Part shown: positions 12,379 through 21,594 of the stretch, piece after piece
Position numbering within the stretch: position 1 is the first letter of the stretch
How the letters are laid out: each line of letters begins with the position of its first letter
Origin: an uncultured Verrucomicrobiae bacterium
GTDB lineage: Bacteria > Verrucomicrobiota > Verrucomicrobiia > Limisphaerales > UBA1096
NCBI GenBank assembly: GCA_937770485.1
Contig: CALJHX010000009.1
Location: 1-64,000 of the forward strand
DNA: 64,000 bases
Reading direction: 5' to 3'
Program-made: the position numbers and the translations under genes
Notes under the pieces: model-generated
Told to the model about the DNA's origin: nothing
Seen by the model: only the letters and a program-made list of their open reading frames with translations
Databases searched by the model: none

Positions 12379-13817
12379 ACAACCCGGGCGAAGCCTTCAA
12401 CCGCCGCCAGTTTCTCCGGCACAACACGATGGGCATCGGCGGCCTGTCGCTGGGCTGGCTGCTGAACCGCGACAAATTGCTCGCCACTCCGCCGGCGGTT
12501 CCGCGTGGAGAACAGTCGTTCGACCTCACGCCAAAACAGCCGCACCACACTCCGAAGGCGAAGGCGATGATTTCGCTCTTCATGCACGGCGGCCCGAGCC
12601 ACATGGATCTCACCGATCCCAAGCCGGAACTGACGCGTCTCGACGGCAAGGAGTACAGCGGCGACGTGCATTACAGCTTCGCCAACGAAGCCAGCCGCAA
12701 CCTGTTCGGCAGCCCGTGGAAATTCAAGAAACACGGCCAGTGCGGGATGGATTTCAGCGAGTTGCTGCCGCACACGGCCGGCATCGCCGATGACCTTTGC
12801 ATGATCCGCAGCATGCACACCGGACACAACGGCCACGAGGTCTCCATCCGCTACATGAACGCCGGCATCCCAGCCGTGCTGGGCCGGCCGAGCCTCGGCG
12901 CCTGGCTGACATACGCGCTTGGCAGCGTGACGGACGAGTTGCCGGCCTACATGGTGTTGTCCGACCCCGGCGGTCACCCGGTCGATGGCGTGCACAACTG
13001 GACCAACGGCTTCCTGCCAAGCCTGTATCAAGGCACGGTGTTGCGCGCGAAGGAGCCTCGAATATTCAACCTCAACGCGCCGGCCCACCTGAAGGGCGAC
13101 GTCCAGCGCAACTACCTTGACTTCCTCGGTCAACTCAACCAAGCCCACTTGGCCAAGCGCCCCGGAGAACACTCGCTCGACGCGCGCATCGACAGTTACG
13201 AATTGGCTGCCCGGATGCAGACTGCAGCCACGGAGGCGCTCGATATCAGCGGCGAAAGCGCGACGACGAAAAAACTGTACGGCATCGATCAGGATGCCAC
13301 CCGTGAATACGGCACGCGCTGCCTGATCGCACGGCGGCTTGTCGAGTACGGCGTACGGTTCGTGCAATTGTTCCTCAACGGCCAACCGTGGGATAATCAC
13401 CAAAACATCCATGGCGCCCTCCCCGGCATTTGCCGCCGCACCGATCAGCCGGCCGCCGCACTCGTAACCGACCTCAAGCAGCGCGGACTGCTCGACTCGA
13501 CCGTGGTGCATTGGGGCGGCGAAATCGGCCGCCTGCCGGTGGTGCAGTCCCGCTCCAAGCCGGGACGCGACCATAACGGCCAGGGATTCAGCACCTGGCT
13601 TGCCGGCGGCGGATTCAAGCCGGGAACCATTTACGGCGAAACCGACGAGGTGGGCCACCGGGCCGTGGTCAACAAAGTCACGGCCAACGACTACCAGGCG
13701 ACACTGCTGCACCTGTTCGGCCTAGACCACAACGGGATGGTCTATCACCACAACGGCCAACAGAAAAAGCTGACCGCCGGCCGGCCGGCCCGCGTTGTGA
13801 CAGATATTTTGGCTTAG
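12375..13817 (+). CDS. DUF1501 protein, copy 2, Tat-exported tandem paralogue
   Basis: A 480-residue paralogue of the preceding protein, aligned with it over its full length (shared RR-x-FL signal NRRQFLRHN, GIGGLSLGWLL, MISLFMHGGPSHMDL, SGMDFSEL or close variants, VHWGGEIGRLP, GRDHNGQGFSTWLAGGG). It starts at an ATGA overlap with copy 1, so the three genes from 8298 form one transcription and translation unit. Keeping two clearly diverged copies in tandem suggests a heteromeric pair rather than recent duplication, but that is inference. It meets the glycosyltransferase relic tail to tail with 4 bases of overlap. Confidence 0.92.
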   Translation: MNNPGEAFNRRQFLRHNTMGIGGLSLGWLLNRDKLLATPPAVPRGEQSFDLTPKQPHHTPKAKAMISLFMHGGPSHMDLTDPKPELTRLDGKEYSGDVHYSFANEASRNLFGSPWKFKKHGQCGMDFSELLPHTAGIADDLCMIRSMHTGHNGHEVSIRYMNAGIPAVLGRPSLGAWLTYALGSVTDELPAYMVLSDPGGHPVDGVHNWTNGFLPSLYQGTVLRAKEPRIFNLNAPAHLKGDVQRNYLDFLGQLNQAHLAKRPGEHSLDARIDSYELAARMQTAATEALDISGESATTKKLYGIDQDATREYGTRCLIARRLVEYGVRFVQLFLNGQPWDNHQNIHGALPGICRRTDQPAAALVTDLKQRGLLDSTVVHWGGEIGRLPVVQSRSKPGRDHNGQGFSTWLAGGGFKPGTIYGETDEVGHRAVVNKVTANDYQATLLHLFGLDHNGMVYHHNGQQKKLTAGRPARVVTDILA

Positions 13818-15012
13818 CCTTGGCCAAGCGCCCGGGCGTAGGCGGCCTTGAGTTGCTCGACCGACTTTTCCCAATTGAGCTGCGTGTGAAACCGCTCGTG
13901 GCCAAGGCGGCCCATCCGCTCGCATTCGCCGGGATCGTCAAGCGTCTCGGCAATCGCTTGGCCAAGTGCTTGAGCGGAGTTCTCCGCCACATAGCACGCG
14001 GCATCGCCGGCCGAGAAACGTCCCTCCTTCAGGTCGAACATCACCTGCGGCTTAGCGAAAGTCATGTACTCGAGCACTTTGTTCATCGTGCAGTGATCGT
14101 TGTACGGGTTGATCGGGTCGCTCGATACGCCGAGATCCATCGTCCGCAGTGTGGTGAATAAAAACTCATTCGACACGCGGCCGGGCAGATCGACAAATTC
14201 GCCCAAGACCAAGCTCGTCGCAAAGCGCGACCAAGGTTGTCGTGCTCCGGCCCGGAGCCCATCAGTAAAAACTGGATGTCGTCCCGACCCTGCTCGCGCA
14301 CCAAGAAATCCGCCGCCTCGATGATGTAGCGCACGCCGTCGGCGTTGCCCATCACGCCGACGTAGCCGACGAGATGCTTGCGTCCCTTTTTTCAGCGAGG
14401 TATCCGGTTCTGACGCTCGTGTCGGCGATCTTCGGCGCGGTGCGAACGACGTACACATCGTCCGGCGACTGGCCGCCGCGCCCAATGGCGATGTCGCGCA
14501 CCGACTCGTTCGTGGCGATCACCACGTCGGCGAAAAAAGTGCGTGGCCCATTCCGCCGCGCGCACGGCCCAATACAGCAGCCCGCGTTTGCCGAACTTGG
14601 CCTCGAACATCTCCGGGCAAACGTCGTGCACGTCGTAAATAATCCGCGTGCCGACAAGCTTGTACGGCGCAGCGACGAGAAACAACAAGTCGGGCGGATT
14701 GCAAAGATGCACGACATCGAAGCGGTGCCGCCGCCAGGCCTTCCAAATCAGCTTGAACTCGCCCCAGAGCGCCGAGCTGTACTCGCGCAAAAAACCGCCG
14801 ATCGCGCCGGCCTCCTCACTGATCCAGTGCCGGTAAACCTGAATGCCGTCGATGACCTCCTCCGATTCGGTGAAGCCGCGCATTTGCGGGCAGATGACGA
14901 CCACCTCGTAGCCGGCGTCGCGCAGCGCACACGATTCCTGCCATACGCGGCGGTCGAGCGGCACCGGCAGGTTCTCGACAATGATGCAGACGCAGGGCTT
15001 CTCTTTGCTCAC
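13814..15012 (-). pseudogene. GT4-type glycosyltransferase broken by about four frameshifts
   Basis: Pieces in three frames on the minus strand together form one GT-B glycosyltransferase of family 4. The first starts with a GTG at 15012 (GTGA overlap with the dehydrogenase stop) and encodes ENLPVPLDRRVWQE through VHLCNPPDLL and YDVHDVCPEMFE. The frame must change at an A6 run (14533-14538, VVIATNES follows), again at a T6 run (14387-14392, then LVGYVGVMGNADGV), near 14236-14240 (then LVALCDEL) and near 14200-14206, after which EFVDLPGRVSNEF and the last 110 residues are intact. Two of four sites are homopolymers, so sequencing error is possible; four shifts within 350 bp equally fit a decaying gene. 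Paired with the AlgD-like gene it would make surface polysaccharide. Confidence 0.8.
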
Positions 15013-16307
15013 CAGCAAAATCCTTCGTAATGGCCCGGCAAGTCGCGCAGCTCCGGCCAGCCGTTGACGTCGAGCAGCGTGTGTTCGGTTGTGATGAGCG
15101 GCCGGAGCGTCTCGATGTCGACACACTTTTGCGCCGCGATCACCAGCCCCTCCCGGCCAAGCGCGGTGGCCAAGTCATCAGTCAGCAGCGAGGCCAGATG
15201 CGGCATTTTCTCGTCGATCACCCGCTTGTTGGTGCCTATGAGCTTGGCCAGGTTTAGCTGCGGATCGTAAATACTCAGCTCGAATCCGCGCCCAAGCAAG
15301 TGCTGGGCAACCTCGACCATCGGGCTTTCGCGCAGGTCGTCCGTGTCGCTTTTGAACGACAGACCTAGCAGCGTCACGCGCCCCTTGGCCAAGTGCTTGG
15401 TTTGCTCGATGAGCTTGGCCAAGTGCGCCTCGTTGCTGGGCAACAGGCTGTCGATCAACGGCAACTCCACGCCGCCGCGTCGGCCTTCGTGCGCCAGTGC
15501 GCGGACGTCCTTGGGCAGGCACGAGCCGCCGAACGGGTTCCCGGGCCGCAGGTAGTACGGCGACAAGTTGAGGCGCGTGTCCTGGCAGAGCAGCCGCATC
15601 ACCGACTGCGAATCGACGCCCATGCTTTTGCCGATGCGGCCGATCTCGTTGGCAAACGTCACCTTCGTCGCGTGGAAGGCGTTGCAGGCGTACTTGACCA
15701 TCTCGGCGCTAGGCCAGTTCACCGACGGGGCGTCACCACCGAAAAGCGCTGACAACTCACCCGGGAATGCCGAGCCGTCGTGCGTGCCGACGACGGCCAG
15801 CGACGGATCGTCGAAGTCCGCCACCGCCGTGCCTTCGCGCAAAAATTCCGGATAAAAAAACAGGCGCAACTTGCCCGACTCAAGCAGGTCGGGGAGCAGC
15901 TCGTCGGCGATTTTCTGGGTGCTGCCGGGGAGCATCGTACTGCGCAGGACGAGGTCGTGCGACTCGCCGGAAGCACGCACCGCATCGGCGATCTGCCCGA
16001 CGACCTGCCGGACGTATTGTAGATTGAGCTCGCCGCTCTCGGCCGACGGCGTGCCGACGCAGACGAGCGACACCCCGGTCGCGGCGATGGCTTCCTCGTG
16101 ATTTCGCGTGGCGGAGAGGAGGCCATTTTTCGCCGCGGTGGCAAGAAGATCACCCAGCCCCGGCTCGACGATAGGCGACACGCCGCTGGCCAGCAACTCG
16201 ACTTTTTCGGCCTGCACATCGACGCCCACCACGGTGTGTCCCTCCTTGGTGAGACACCCGGCAGTGACTGCGCCAACATAGCCAAGACCGAAAATTGAGA
16301 CCCTCAT
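15009..16307 (-). CDS. UDP-glucose/GDP-mannose dehydrogenase family protein, AlgD-like
   Basis: NAD-dependent four-electron oxidation of a nucleotide sugar to its uronate. The 432 residues show the Rossmann motif IFGLGYVGAVTAGCL, the substrate region SPIVEPGL, CVGTPS, FLREGTA, KYACNAFHATKVTFANE, and the catalytic cysteine Cys263 in GGSCLPKD. The segments CQDTRLNLSPYYLRPG and SFKSDTDDLRESP resemble GDP-mannose 6-dehydrogenase (AlgD) more than UDP-glucose dehydrogenase, so the substrate may be GDP-mannose; this needs a tree to settle. It overlaps the downstream glycosyltransferase relic by 4 bases and is divergent from ruvA, with a 123-base gap. Two iterated-palindrome copies sit in its 3' third (cores 15385 and 15415), both read as Leu-Ala-Lys. 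Confidence 0.9.
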   Translation of the reverse strand: MRVSIFGLGYVGAVTAGCLTKEGHTVVGVDVQAEKVELLASGVSPIVEPGLGDLLATAAKNGLLSATRNHEEAIAATGVSLVCVGTPSAESGELNLQYVRQVVGQIADAVRASGESHDLVLRSTMLPGSTQKIADELLPDLLESGKLRLFFYPEFLREGTAVADFDDPSLAVVGTHDGSAFPGELSALFGGDAPSVNWPSAEMVKYACNAFHATKVTFANEIGRIGKSMGVDSQSVMRLLCQDTRLNLSPYYLRPGNPFGGSCLPKDVRALAHEGRRGGVELPLIDSLLPSNEAHLAKLIEQTKHLAKGRVTLLGLSFKSDTDDLRESPMVEVAQHLLGRGFELSIYDPQLNLAKLIGTNKRVIDEKMPHLASLLTDDLATALGREGLVIAAQKCVDIETLRPLITTEHTLLDVNGWPELRDLPGHYEGFCW

Positions 16308-16430
16308 TTTAGGCGCGGCAGACTAGGAGTCACCCGCGCGGAACGCAAGGCCAAGACTTGAATCTTGAAACTGAAAACTTGAAACTAGTCACCCTGTGTG
16401 ACTCTGTGTCGGCTGGAACGAGGCTTAGGC

Positions 16431-17030
16431 ATGATAACTTTTTTAAAGGGAACCCTCACAGACGCACTGCCGACGCAGGCGGTGGTCGACGTCAACGGCA
16501 TCGGGTACGAGGTGCTGATCCCGTTGTCGTCGTTCGAGAAGCTGCCGGGGCTTGGCCAAGCGGTGACGCTCAAGACGCAGCTCGTCGTGCGCGAGGATTC
16601 GCAGACGCTGTACGGCTTCGCGACGGACGCCGAGCGTGAGTTGTTCAAGATGATCCAGGGCGTAAGCGGCATCGGGCCGAGGCTCGCGCTCAACGTCCTG
16701 AGCGGCATGAATGTGACATCATTCAAGGGCGCGATCGGCGACGGCGACGTGAAGCGGCTCTCGAGCATCAACGGAATCGGCAAAAAAACTGCCGAGAGAA
16801 TGGTGCTCGAGTTGAAAGACAAAGTTGGCATGGCGGGCGGCGCTGCAACGGCGACTGGCCAAGCGGCGACGACGCAGGACAAGACCATCGCCGATGCCGA
16901 GGCGGCGCTCGAGGCGCTGGGCACCAAGCCGGCCGAGGCTCAAAAGGCCGCCCAAGCGGCCCAAGCGATGCTCGGCCCGCAGGCGTCTGTCGAGGAGCTG
17001 GTCCGCGCCGCGCTAAAGGGCAGAGGATAA
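16431..17030 (+). CDS. ruvA: Holliday junction branch migration protein RuvA
   Basis: RuvA binds four-way DNA junctions and loads the RuvB motor. The 199-residue product has the N-terminal OB fold (MITFLKGTL, GIGYEVLIP, YGFATDAER), the two helix-hairpin-helix motifs (GIGPRLALNVLSGM and INGIGKKTAERMVLELKDK) and a flexible linker leading to the small C-terminal RuvB-contact domain (AEAALEALGTKPAEAQKAA). The ATG at 16431 is chosen over an upstream in-frame codon at 16398 because RuvA proteins start directly with this beta strand. No ruvB or ruvC lies next to it; it is instead the first gene of the polysaccharide-linked run, which begins 7 bases downstream. Confidence 0.95.
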   Translation: MITFLKGTLTDALPTQAVVDVNGIGYEVLIPLSSFEKLPGLGQAVTLKTQLVVREDSQTLYGFATDAERELFKMIQGVSGIGPRLALNVLSGMNVTSFKGAIGDGDVKRLSSINGIGKKTAERMVLELKDKVGMAGGAATATGQAATTQDKTIADAEAALEALGTKPAEAQKAAQAAQAMLGPQASVEELVRAALKGRG

Positions 17031-17037
17031 AACGCAG

Positions 17038-17709
17038 TTGGACACGCAGGTTGTCATCCCGAACGAGGCAGGGCTTGGCCAACGGCTGGCAGCCCGGATG
17101 TTTTACTTGTTGCTGCGGATGCTACGCTTCACGTGGCGCGTTAATTTTTCAGATCCGCACGGGATGATGGAGGCCGGTCGCGACCGGCCATTCATCGTCT
17201 GCGCATGGCACAACCGTCTGGCCTACGCGATGATTGCCATTCGGGAAGACATCCAGCCGAAAACCGGGCGGCGGATGGCGGCGATGGTGAGCGCCAGCAG
17301 GGATGGGGCGTTTCTCGTGGAGATTTTGCGCGCGTTTGACGTTGAGCCGGTACGCGGATCGACCAGCCGGAGAGGCCGTCAGGCGCTGCTTGAATTGTCG
17401 CGGCAAGTGAAGGCAGGGCTGCACTTGGGCATCACACCCGATGGCCCGCGAGGCCCGTGCTACGAAATACAGGACGGTATCCTGTCACTGGCCCAGTTGA
17501 CCGGCCTGCCGATCGTTCCGCTGGGTTGCCAAGCCAGACGCAAGGTGCGCTTCAAAAGCTGGGACCGGTTTCAGCTGCCGTGGCCGTTGACGCGCTGCGA
17601 CGTGGCATTTGGCGAGCCGCTCGAGGTGCCCCGTAAGGCCACCGACGAGCAGCGAAACGCGTTGAAGGATGATCTGAAACGCCGAATGATGGAGATCAAT
17701 CCTGAGTAA
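17038..17709 (+). CDS. DUF374 lysophospholipid acyltransferase family protein
   Basis: A 223-residue member of DUF374, related to LpxL/HtrB-type acyltransferases that add fatty acyl chains to lipid A or similar lipids at the inner membrane. Visible motifs are a first hydrophobic helix (FYLLLRMLRFTWRV), CAWHNR in the position of the catalytic His motif, SASRDGAFL, VRGSTSRRG, TPDGPRGP and GLPIVPLGCQA. The start is a TTG at 17038, 7 bases after the ruvA stop; an ATG at 17098 would give a shorter form beginning at the helix. Its position before a polymerase/ligase-like gene and glycosyltransferases fits a role in lipopolysaccharide assembly, though DUF374 substrates are largely untested. Confidence 0.85.
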   Translation: MDTQVVIPNEAGLGQRLAARMFYLLLRMLRFTWRVNFSDPHGMMEAGRDRPFIVCAWHNRLAYAMIAIREDIQPKTGRRMAAMVSASRDGAFLVEILRAFDVEPVRGSTSRRGRQALLELSRQVKAGLHLGITPDGPRGPCYEIQDGILSLAQLTGLPIVPLGCQARRKVRFKSWDRFQLPWPLTRCDVAFGEPLEVPRKATDEQRNALKDDLKRRMMEINPE

Positions 17710-17762
17710 TTGGCGATGCCGCAAGGTTGCACAATCCCGAAAACCGGATATAATCAAGCGCC

Positions 17763-19292
17763 GTGAATGCCGGTTCGTTGGAAGGTGCGCTGCGCCTGCA
17801 AAAGCTTCTTGTTTTCAGCATCATCTCGCTGCTTGTACTCGTTTTAGGGTACACGCTGGCTGATGACGCTTTTTTCGCCGCGTTCGCCTTTGGTGGACTG
17901 GCTTGGCTGATGTTGATGCCGTACCACGCGAATCTGTCGGTGGTCTGCGCGGTGGCGACGTTTTCCACGGCGCTGATCATGCCGTTTTTTCCCGGCCGGC
18001 CGTTTATTTGGGAAGCGGCAGCGCTGCTGGGCTGGACCGGCTGCGTGCTGGTTTTTTCATTTCGGCAATATCGGGACGAAATGTGGGACTCCATTTTAGA
18101 ACACAAATGGATGCTGCTCGGCGTGGCCGGCTATTGCGGCGTGCTGGTGTTTACGATGATAGAGCGCGGCGTCGGCTTTCGCACGATGGGCGGCTCGCAG
18201 ATGGGCGGGCGGTTTTATTTTCAGCAGCTCACCTGTGCCATCTTTCCGCTGCTGTTCATAATGGTGCGCCTGAAGGAGGGGCAGATCCGGAAGCTGTTCA
18301 TCATCCAGTGCGCGCTCTCGGCAACTTGGGTGATCTCGGACGTGATTTACTCCAACGCTCCCGGCCTATTCAACATCCTGTTTTTCCTCGAGGTACCCGG
18401 CGATGCACGTAACTTTGAAATGGAACGCATGAAGATGGGCATCAATCGCTACCAGTCGCTGGCTTTCGTGAGTATCGGTTTTCTGTGGCTGTTGCTCATC
18501 AAGAACAAGCTAAGTGACTTCCTGACCTCGAAAGGTGTATGGCTGATCCCGGCAAGCATGGCCATCGTGGGGGCGGGCCTGCTGAGCGGTCACCGTTACA
18601 CGGTGGTCATCATCATTCTTGTCATGAGTTTTATGATCTTCACCCAAAGGCTCATCACCATGCGCAACGCCATGGCGGGAACCCTTGTGTTGGCCCTTGG
18701 CCTGACGATTTCCTACGGCTTCGCGGAACGCATGCCGCTCGCGGCCCAGCGCGCCCTCTCGGTGCTGCCCGGCATCACGGTGCATCGCGACGCGCGGATG
18801 GACGGGCTGAGCACAATGGAGACCCGGCGTGTCCTACGCAAGGAGGGGTTCAAAATGATGTCACAGTATCTGTGGGTAGGGCGCGGGTTTGGACAGTCCG
18901 GTTTTGGAGACCACTCGCTGCAATGGGACCCCACAGCAATCACTTATCACATCAATCAGGGCCGTTTTTACAACGGATTCATTGGGCTGATGGTCAACAC
19001 CGGCCTGATTGGCACCTGCTTCATGCTGTTATTTCTCCTCGCCGGCTCGGTAGTCGCCATCAAGGTGATTTTTCATCTTCGTAAACACGGGGTGGATGAT
19101 GACTTCTCCCGCGTAAGCTGTATCATCGCCTGCCTCTGGATGGCCAATGTGGTCGCCTTCATAGCACTCCACGGCGACAGCGAGTATGCGATGAAAACCT
19201 TCTCTCTTCAGGCCGGCCTGTTGATCACCTGCCAATATATGTTGCGGGACCGGTTGCGCGTACAGCAACCGGAGCAGCCCGAGCTGGAATGA
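17763..19292 (+). CDS. O-antigen ligase/polymerase-like integral membrane protein
   Basis: A 509-residue protein with some 10 to 12 hydrophobic segments separated by short loops and one long non-cytoplasmic loop around residues 340-400 (SVLPGITVHRDAR through WVGRGFGQSG), the layout of Wzy polymerases and WaaL-type ligases. WaaL/Wzy proteins share little sequence, so the choice between O-antigen polymerase and ligase cannot be made. The start is GTG at 17763. The gene overlaps the next glycosyltransferase by 4 bases (ATGA at 19289), so it belongs to the polysaccharide run. Confidence 0.75.
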   Translation: MNAGSLEGALRLQKLLVFSIISLLVLVLGYTLADDAFFAAFAFGGLAWLMLMPYHANLSVVCAVATFSTALIMPFFPGRPFIWEAAALLGWTGCVLVFSFRQYRDEMWDSILEHKWMLLGVAGYCGVLVFTMIERGVGFRTMGGSQMGGRFYFQQLTCAIFPLLFIMVRLKEGQIRKLFIIQCALSATWVISDVIYSNAPGLFNILFFLEVPGDARNFEMERMKMGINRYQSLAFVSIGFLWLLLIKNKLSDFLTSKGVWLIPASMAIVGAGLLSGHRYTVVIIILVMSFMIFTQRLITMRNAMAGTLVLALGLTISYGFAERMPLAAQRALSVLPGITVHRDARMDGLSTMETRRVLRKEGFKMMSQYLWVGRGFGQSGFGDHSLQWDPTAITYHINQGRFYNGFIGLMVNTGLIGTCFMLLFLLAGSVVAIKVIFHLRKHGVDDDFSRVSCIIACLWMANVVAFIALHGDSEYAMKTFSLQAGLLITCQYMLRDRLRVQQPEQPELE

Positions 19293-20419
19293 GAATTCTC
19301 CACCTGGTCGGTCAGCGCGAGGACGCCGGCGGCATCCTTTCGGTGATCCGCTGCCTGCACCAGGCCGGACCGGCGGCAGACATCCAGCACACGGTCTGGG
19401 TTCACCGAGACTACGAGGAAACCCGCTCGCCCGTGCTCGACTACCGTCCCACAGGTTTCATCACCAGTGACTCGCCAAGCCACTTCGCCATTTTTTTTAC
19501 CAGCGTAATTGCTTTTTTCAGCCTTCGAAAACTGCTTCGGCATGAGTCATTCGATGTCATCCACGCACACACCCGCGGCGGGCTGATTGTCGCGCTGTTG
19601 GCCGGTTTATTTCTCGGCCGGCAGATACTGTTCACAAACCACAGCTACGCCAATCGCACCTGGCTTTACCGCTGGGCGGCGCGCCGCGAATGGATGACCA
19701 CCGTAGTGCTCAACCCCAACATGGCAGCGCACTACGGCCTCGCCGTCGAGCCTCCCAAGTGCAGCATTATTTTCTCTGGCTGCGCCGATCGTTTTTTGCA
19801 GGAACCGCTCACAACGAACGCTTGGCCAAGCGCCGATCCGTCAGCCAATCTCAAGCTCGTCGGCATGGGCACGCTCGTCCGCTGGAAATGCTGGCATCAC
19901 CCCATCGCCGCTTTAGCCAAGCTGCCAGCCGAACTCAAGGCCCGCGTCGAGTTTCACCTCTGGGGGCCGGAGCAGAACGACGCCGACTCGAAAGCCTTTG
20001 CCGCCGAGTTGCGCGAATCGATCGAGCAACTCGGCCTGCAGAAAACCGTCCTGCTGCGCGGCGTGACGAACCAAGTCACCGACGCCCTGCGAGAGGGCCA
20101 TTTTGTCGTCGTCGCCTCGGAGAACGAGCCGTGCAGCGTGTCGCTAATGGAAGCCCTCGCGCTGGGCCTCCCCGCCCTCGCGGCTCGCAGCGGCGGCAAT
20201 GTCGATATCGTACGCGACGGAACGACCGGCCTGCTATACGACACTGGCAGCATCGACGGTTTGCGCGACCAAATCGCATCCATCCTCAACGGCGATTTCA
20301 CCCCGGCGACGCCGGCCGGAATCCGCGACAGCGTTCGGGGCTGGGCCGCCAGCGAGATGGCCGCCAAATACAACCGAGTGTACGAACAGTTGGCCCAGCG
20401 CAACGACAACTCATCATGA
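19289..20419 (+). CDS. Glycosyltransferase family 4 protein
   Basis: A 376-residue GT-B fold glycosyltransferase. It starts with MRILHLVGQREDAGGI, a typical GT4 N-terminal strand with the glycine-rich acceptor loop, has DVIHAHTRGG in the N-terminal domain, and in the C-terminal donor-binding domain the strand LVGMGTLVRWKCWHHPI and the EX7E motif in ASENEPCSVSLMEALALGLP. It probably transfers a nucleotide-activated hexose to a lipid-linked glycan on the cytoplasmic side. ATGA overlap with the upstream membrane protein and with the downstream glycosyltransferase indicates tight co-translation. A copy of the iterated palindrome (core 19822) sits here, the only in-gene copy read in the Trp-Pro frame. 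Confidence 0.88.
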   Translation: MRILHLVGQREDAGGILSVIRCLHQAGPAADIQHTVWVHRDYEETRSPVLDYRPTGFITSDSPSHFAIFFTSVIAFFSLRKLLRHESFDVIHAHTRGGLIVALLAGLFLGRQILFTNHSYANRTWLYRWAARREWMTTVVLNPNMAAHYGLAVEPPKCSIIFSGCADRFLQEPLTTNAWPSADPSANLKLVGMGTLVRWKCWHHPIAALAKLPAELKARVEFHLWGPEQNDADSKAFAAELRESIEQLGLQKTVLLRGVTNQVTDALREGHFVVVASENEPCSVSLMEALALGLPALAARSGGNVDIVRDGTTGLLYDTGSIDGLRDQIASILNGDFTPATPAGIRDSVRGWAASEMAAKYNRVYEQLAQRNDNSS

Positions 20420-21594
20420 AACTGCTCGTCTTTGCCCACGTCCCGCCGCCGTTCCACGGCCAAAGTTTCATGGTGCAGCAACTGCTCGACGAGCTGCGCG
20501 ACGACGAAACAATCGAGATCTTCCACGTCGACAGCCGCCTCTCGAGGGATATCGATGACATCGCCTCCGCAAGCCCGCGCAAACTCCTCCTCATTTTCCG
20601 CTACTGCCTCAAGGCCATTTGGCTGCGACTGCGACATGGCGTGAATTATTTCTACTGTGTCCCCGCGCCCGGCCTGCGCAACGCCGTTTACCGCGACTGG
20701 ATCGTGATGATGCTCTGCCGCCCATTTTTCCGGCCACCCATTTTTCATTACCAGGCGTCCGGCGTCGGCAGTTGGCTCGAGACCGGGGCGCGTCCATGGG
20801 AGCGCTGGGTGTCGCGCCGGTTGCTCGGCCGCCCCATGCTCAGCATTGTGCTGGGAGATTATTATCACGAGGACGCCGCCAGGCTCTCGCCGCGGAACAT
20901 CGTCACCGTGCCGAACTGCTCGCCCGACCCCTGCCCCGACTACGACACCGTGCTGCAACCGGCGCAGCAGTCCCGCGCAAAGGCGCTTGGCCAAGCGCGG
21001 ATCGGCGGCGAGTCGCCGGCGACGTTTCGCGTGCTGTACTTGAGCCTCTGCTACCGCGACAAGGGATTGTTCGATGCCATCGACGCTGTCGCCGAGCTCA
21101 ACGCAAGGTTGCAGGCCAAGCGATCGGCCGCGCGCGTGCAGCTCGACGTTGCCGGCAAATTTTATCTCGCCGACGAAGAGGCCGAGTTCACCAGGCGGCT
21201 TGGCCAGGCGGAACTGAACGACGCGCACGGGCCGCTCGTGGTTTACCACGGCTTTGCCGACGAGCCGAAAAAGCGCGATTTATTCGCCCAGGCCGACGCA
21301 TTCGTGCTGGCGTCGTACTACGAATTTGAGGCGCACCCAGTCAGCCTCGTCGAGGCGATGGCACACGGCCTGCCAATTATCGCGACTCGCTGGCGGATTT
21401 TGCCGGAGCTGTTCCCCTCCGGTTACGAGGGGCTTGTGGACACAAAGTCGCCCCTCCAAATCGCCGACCGGCTCGAGGGCTTTCTCGGTCGCACGGACGA
21501 AGCCGGACTGCGCGATCGGTTCCTGCAGCACTTTACGCGAAGGGCATTCGGTGAAAAAATCCGGGCCGCCCTGTTGGCGCTGGAAAACGAGTGA
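20416..21594 (+). CDS. Glycosyltransferase family 4 protein
   Basis: A 392-residue GT-B enzyme. The N-terminus KLLVFAHVPPPFHGQSFMVQ is the GT4 pattern with PPPxxGQ; the C-terminal domain has FRVLYLSLCYRDKGLFDAIDAV, and the EX7E motif lies in YYEFEAHPVSLVEAMAHGLP. The start at 20416 is set by ATGA overlap with the previous gene; the open frame reaches back to 19690 only as a shadow. The stop overlaps the GTG of the DUF362 gene (GTGA). Likely cytoplasmic face of the inner membrane, building the same glycan as its neighbour; donor and acceptor unknown. Confidence 0.88.
   Translation: MKLLVFAHVPPPFHGQSFMVQQLLDELRDDETIEIFHVDSRLSRDIDDIASASPRKLLLIFRYCLKAIWLRLRHGVNYFYCVPAPGLRNAVYRDWIVMMLCRPFFRPPIFHYQASGVGSWLETGARPWERWVSRRLLGRPMLSIVLGDYYHEDAARLSPRNIVTVPNCSPDPCPDYDTVLQPAQQSRAKALGQARIGGESPATFRVLYLSLCYRDKGLFDAIDAVAELNARLQAKRSAARVQLDVAGKFYLADEEAEFTRRLGQAELNDAHGPLVVYHGFADEPKKRDLFAQADAFVLASYYEFEAHPVSLVEAMAHGLPIIATRWRILPELFPSGYEGLVDTKSPLQIADRLEGFLGRTDEAGLRDRFLQHFTRRAFGEKIRAALLALENE
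20983..20998. repeat. Perfect 16-bp copy of the iterated palindrome
   Basis: GCGCTTGGCCAAGCGC inside the second GT4 gene, read as Leu-Gly-Gln-Ala, in a loop between the two GT-B domains where an insertion would be tolerated. Confidence 0.85.
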
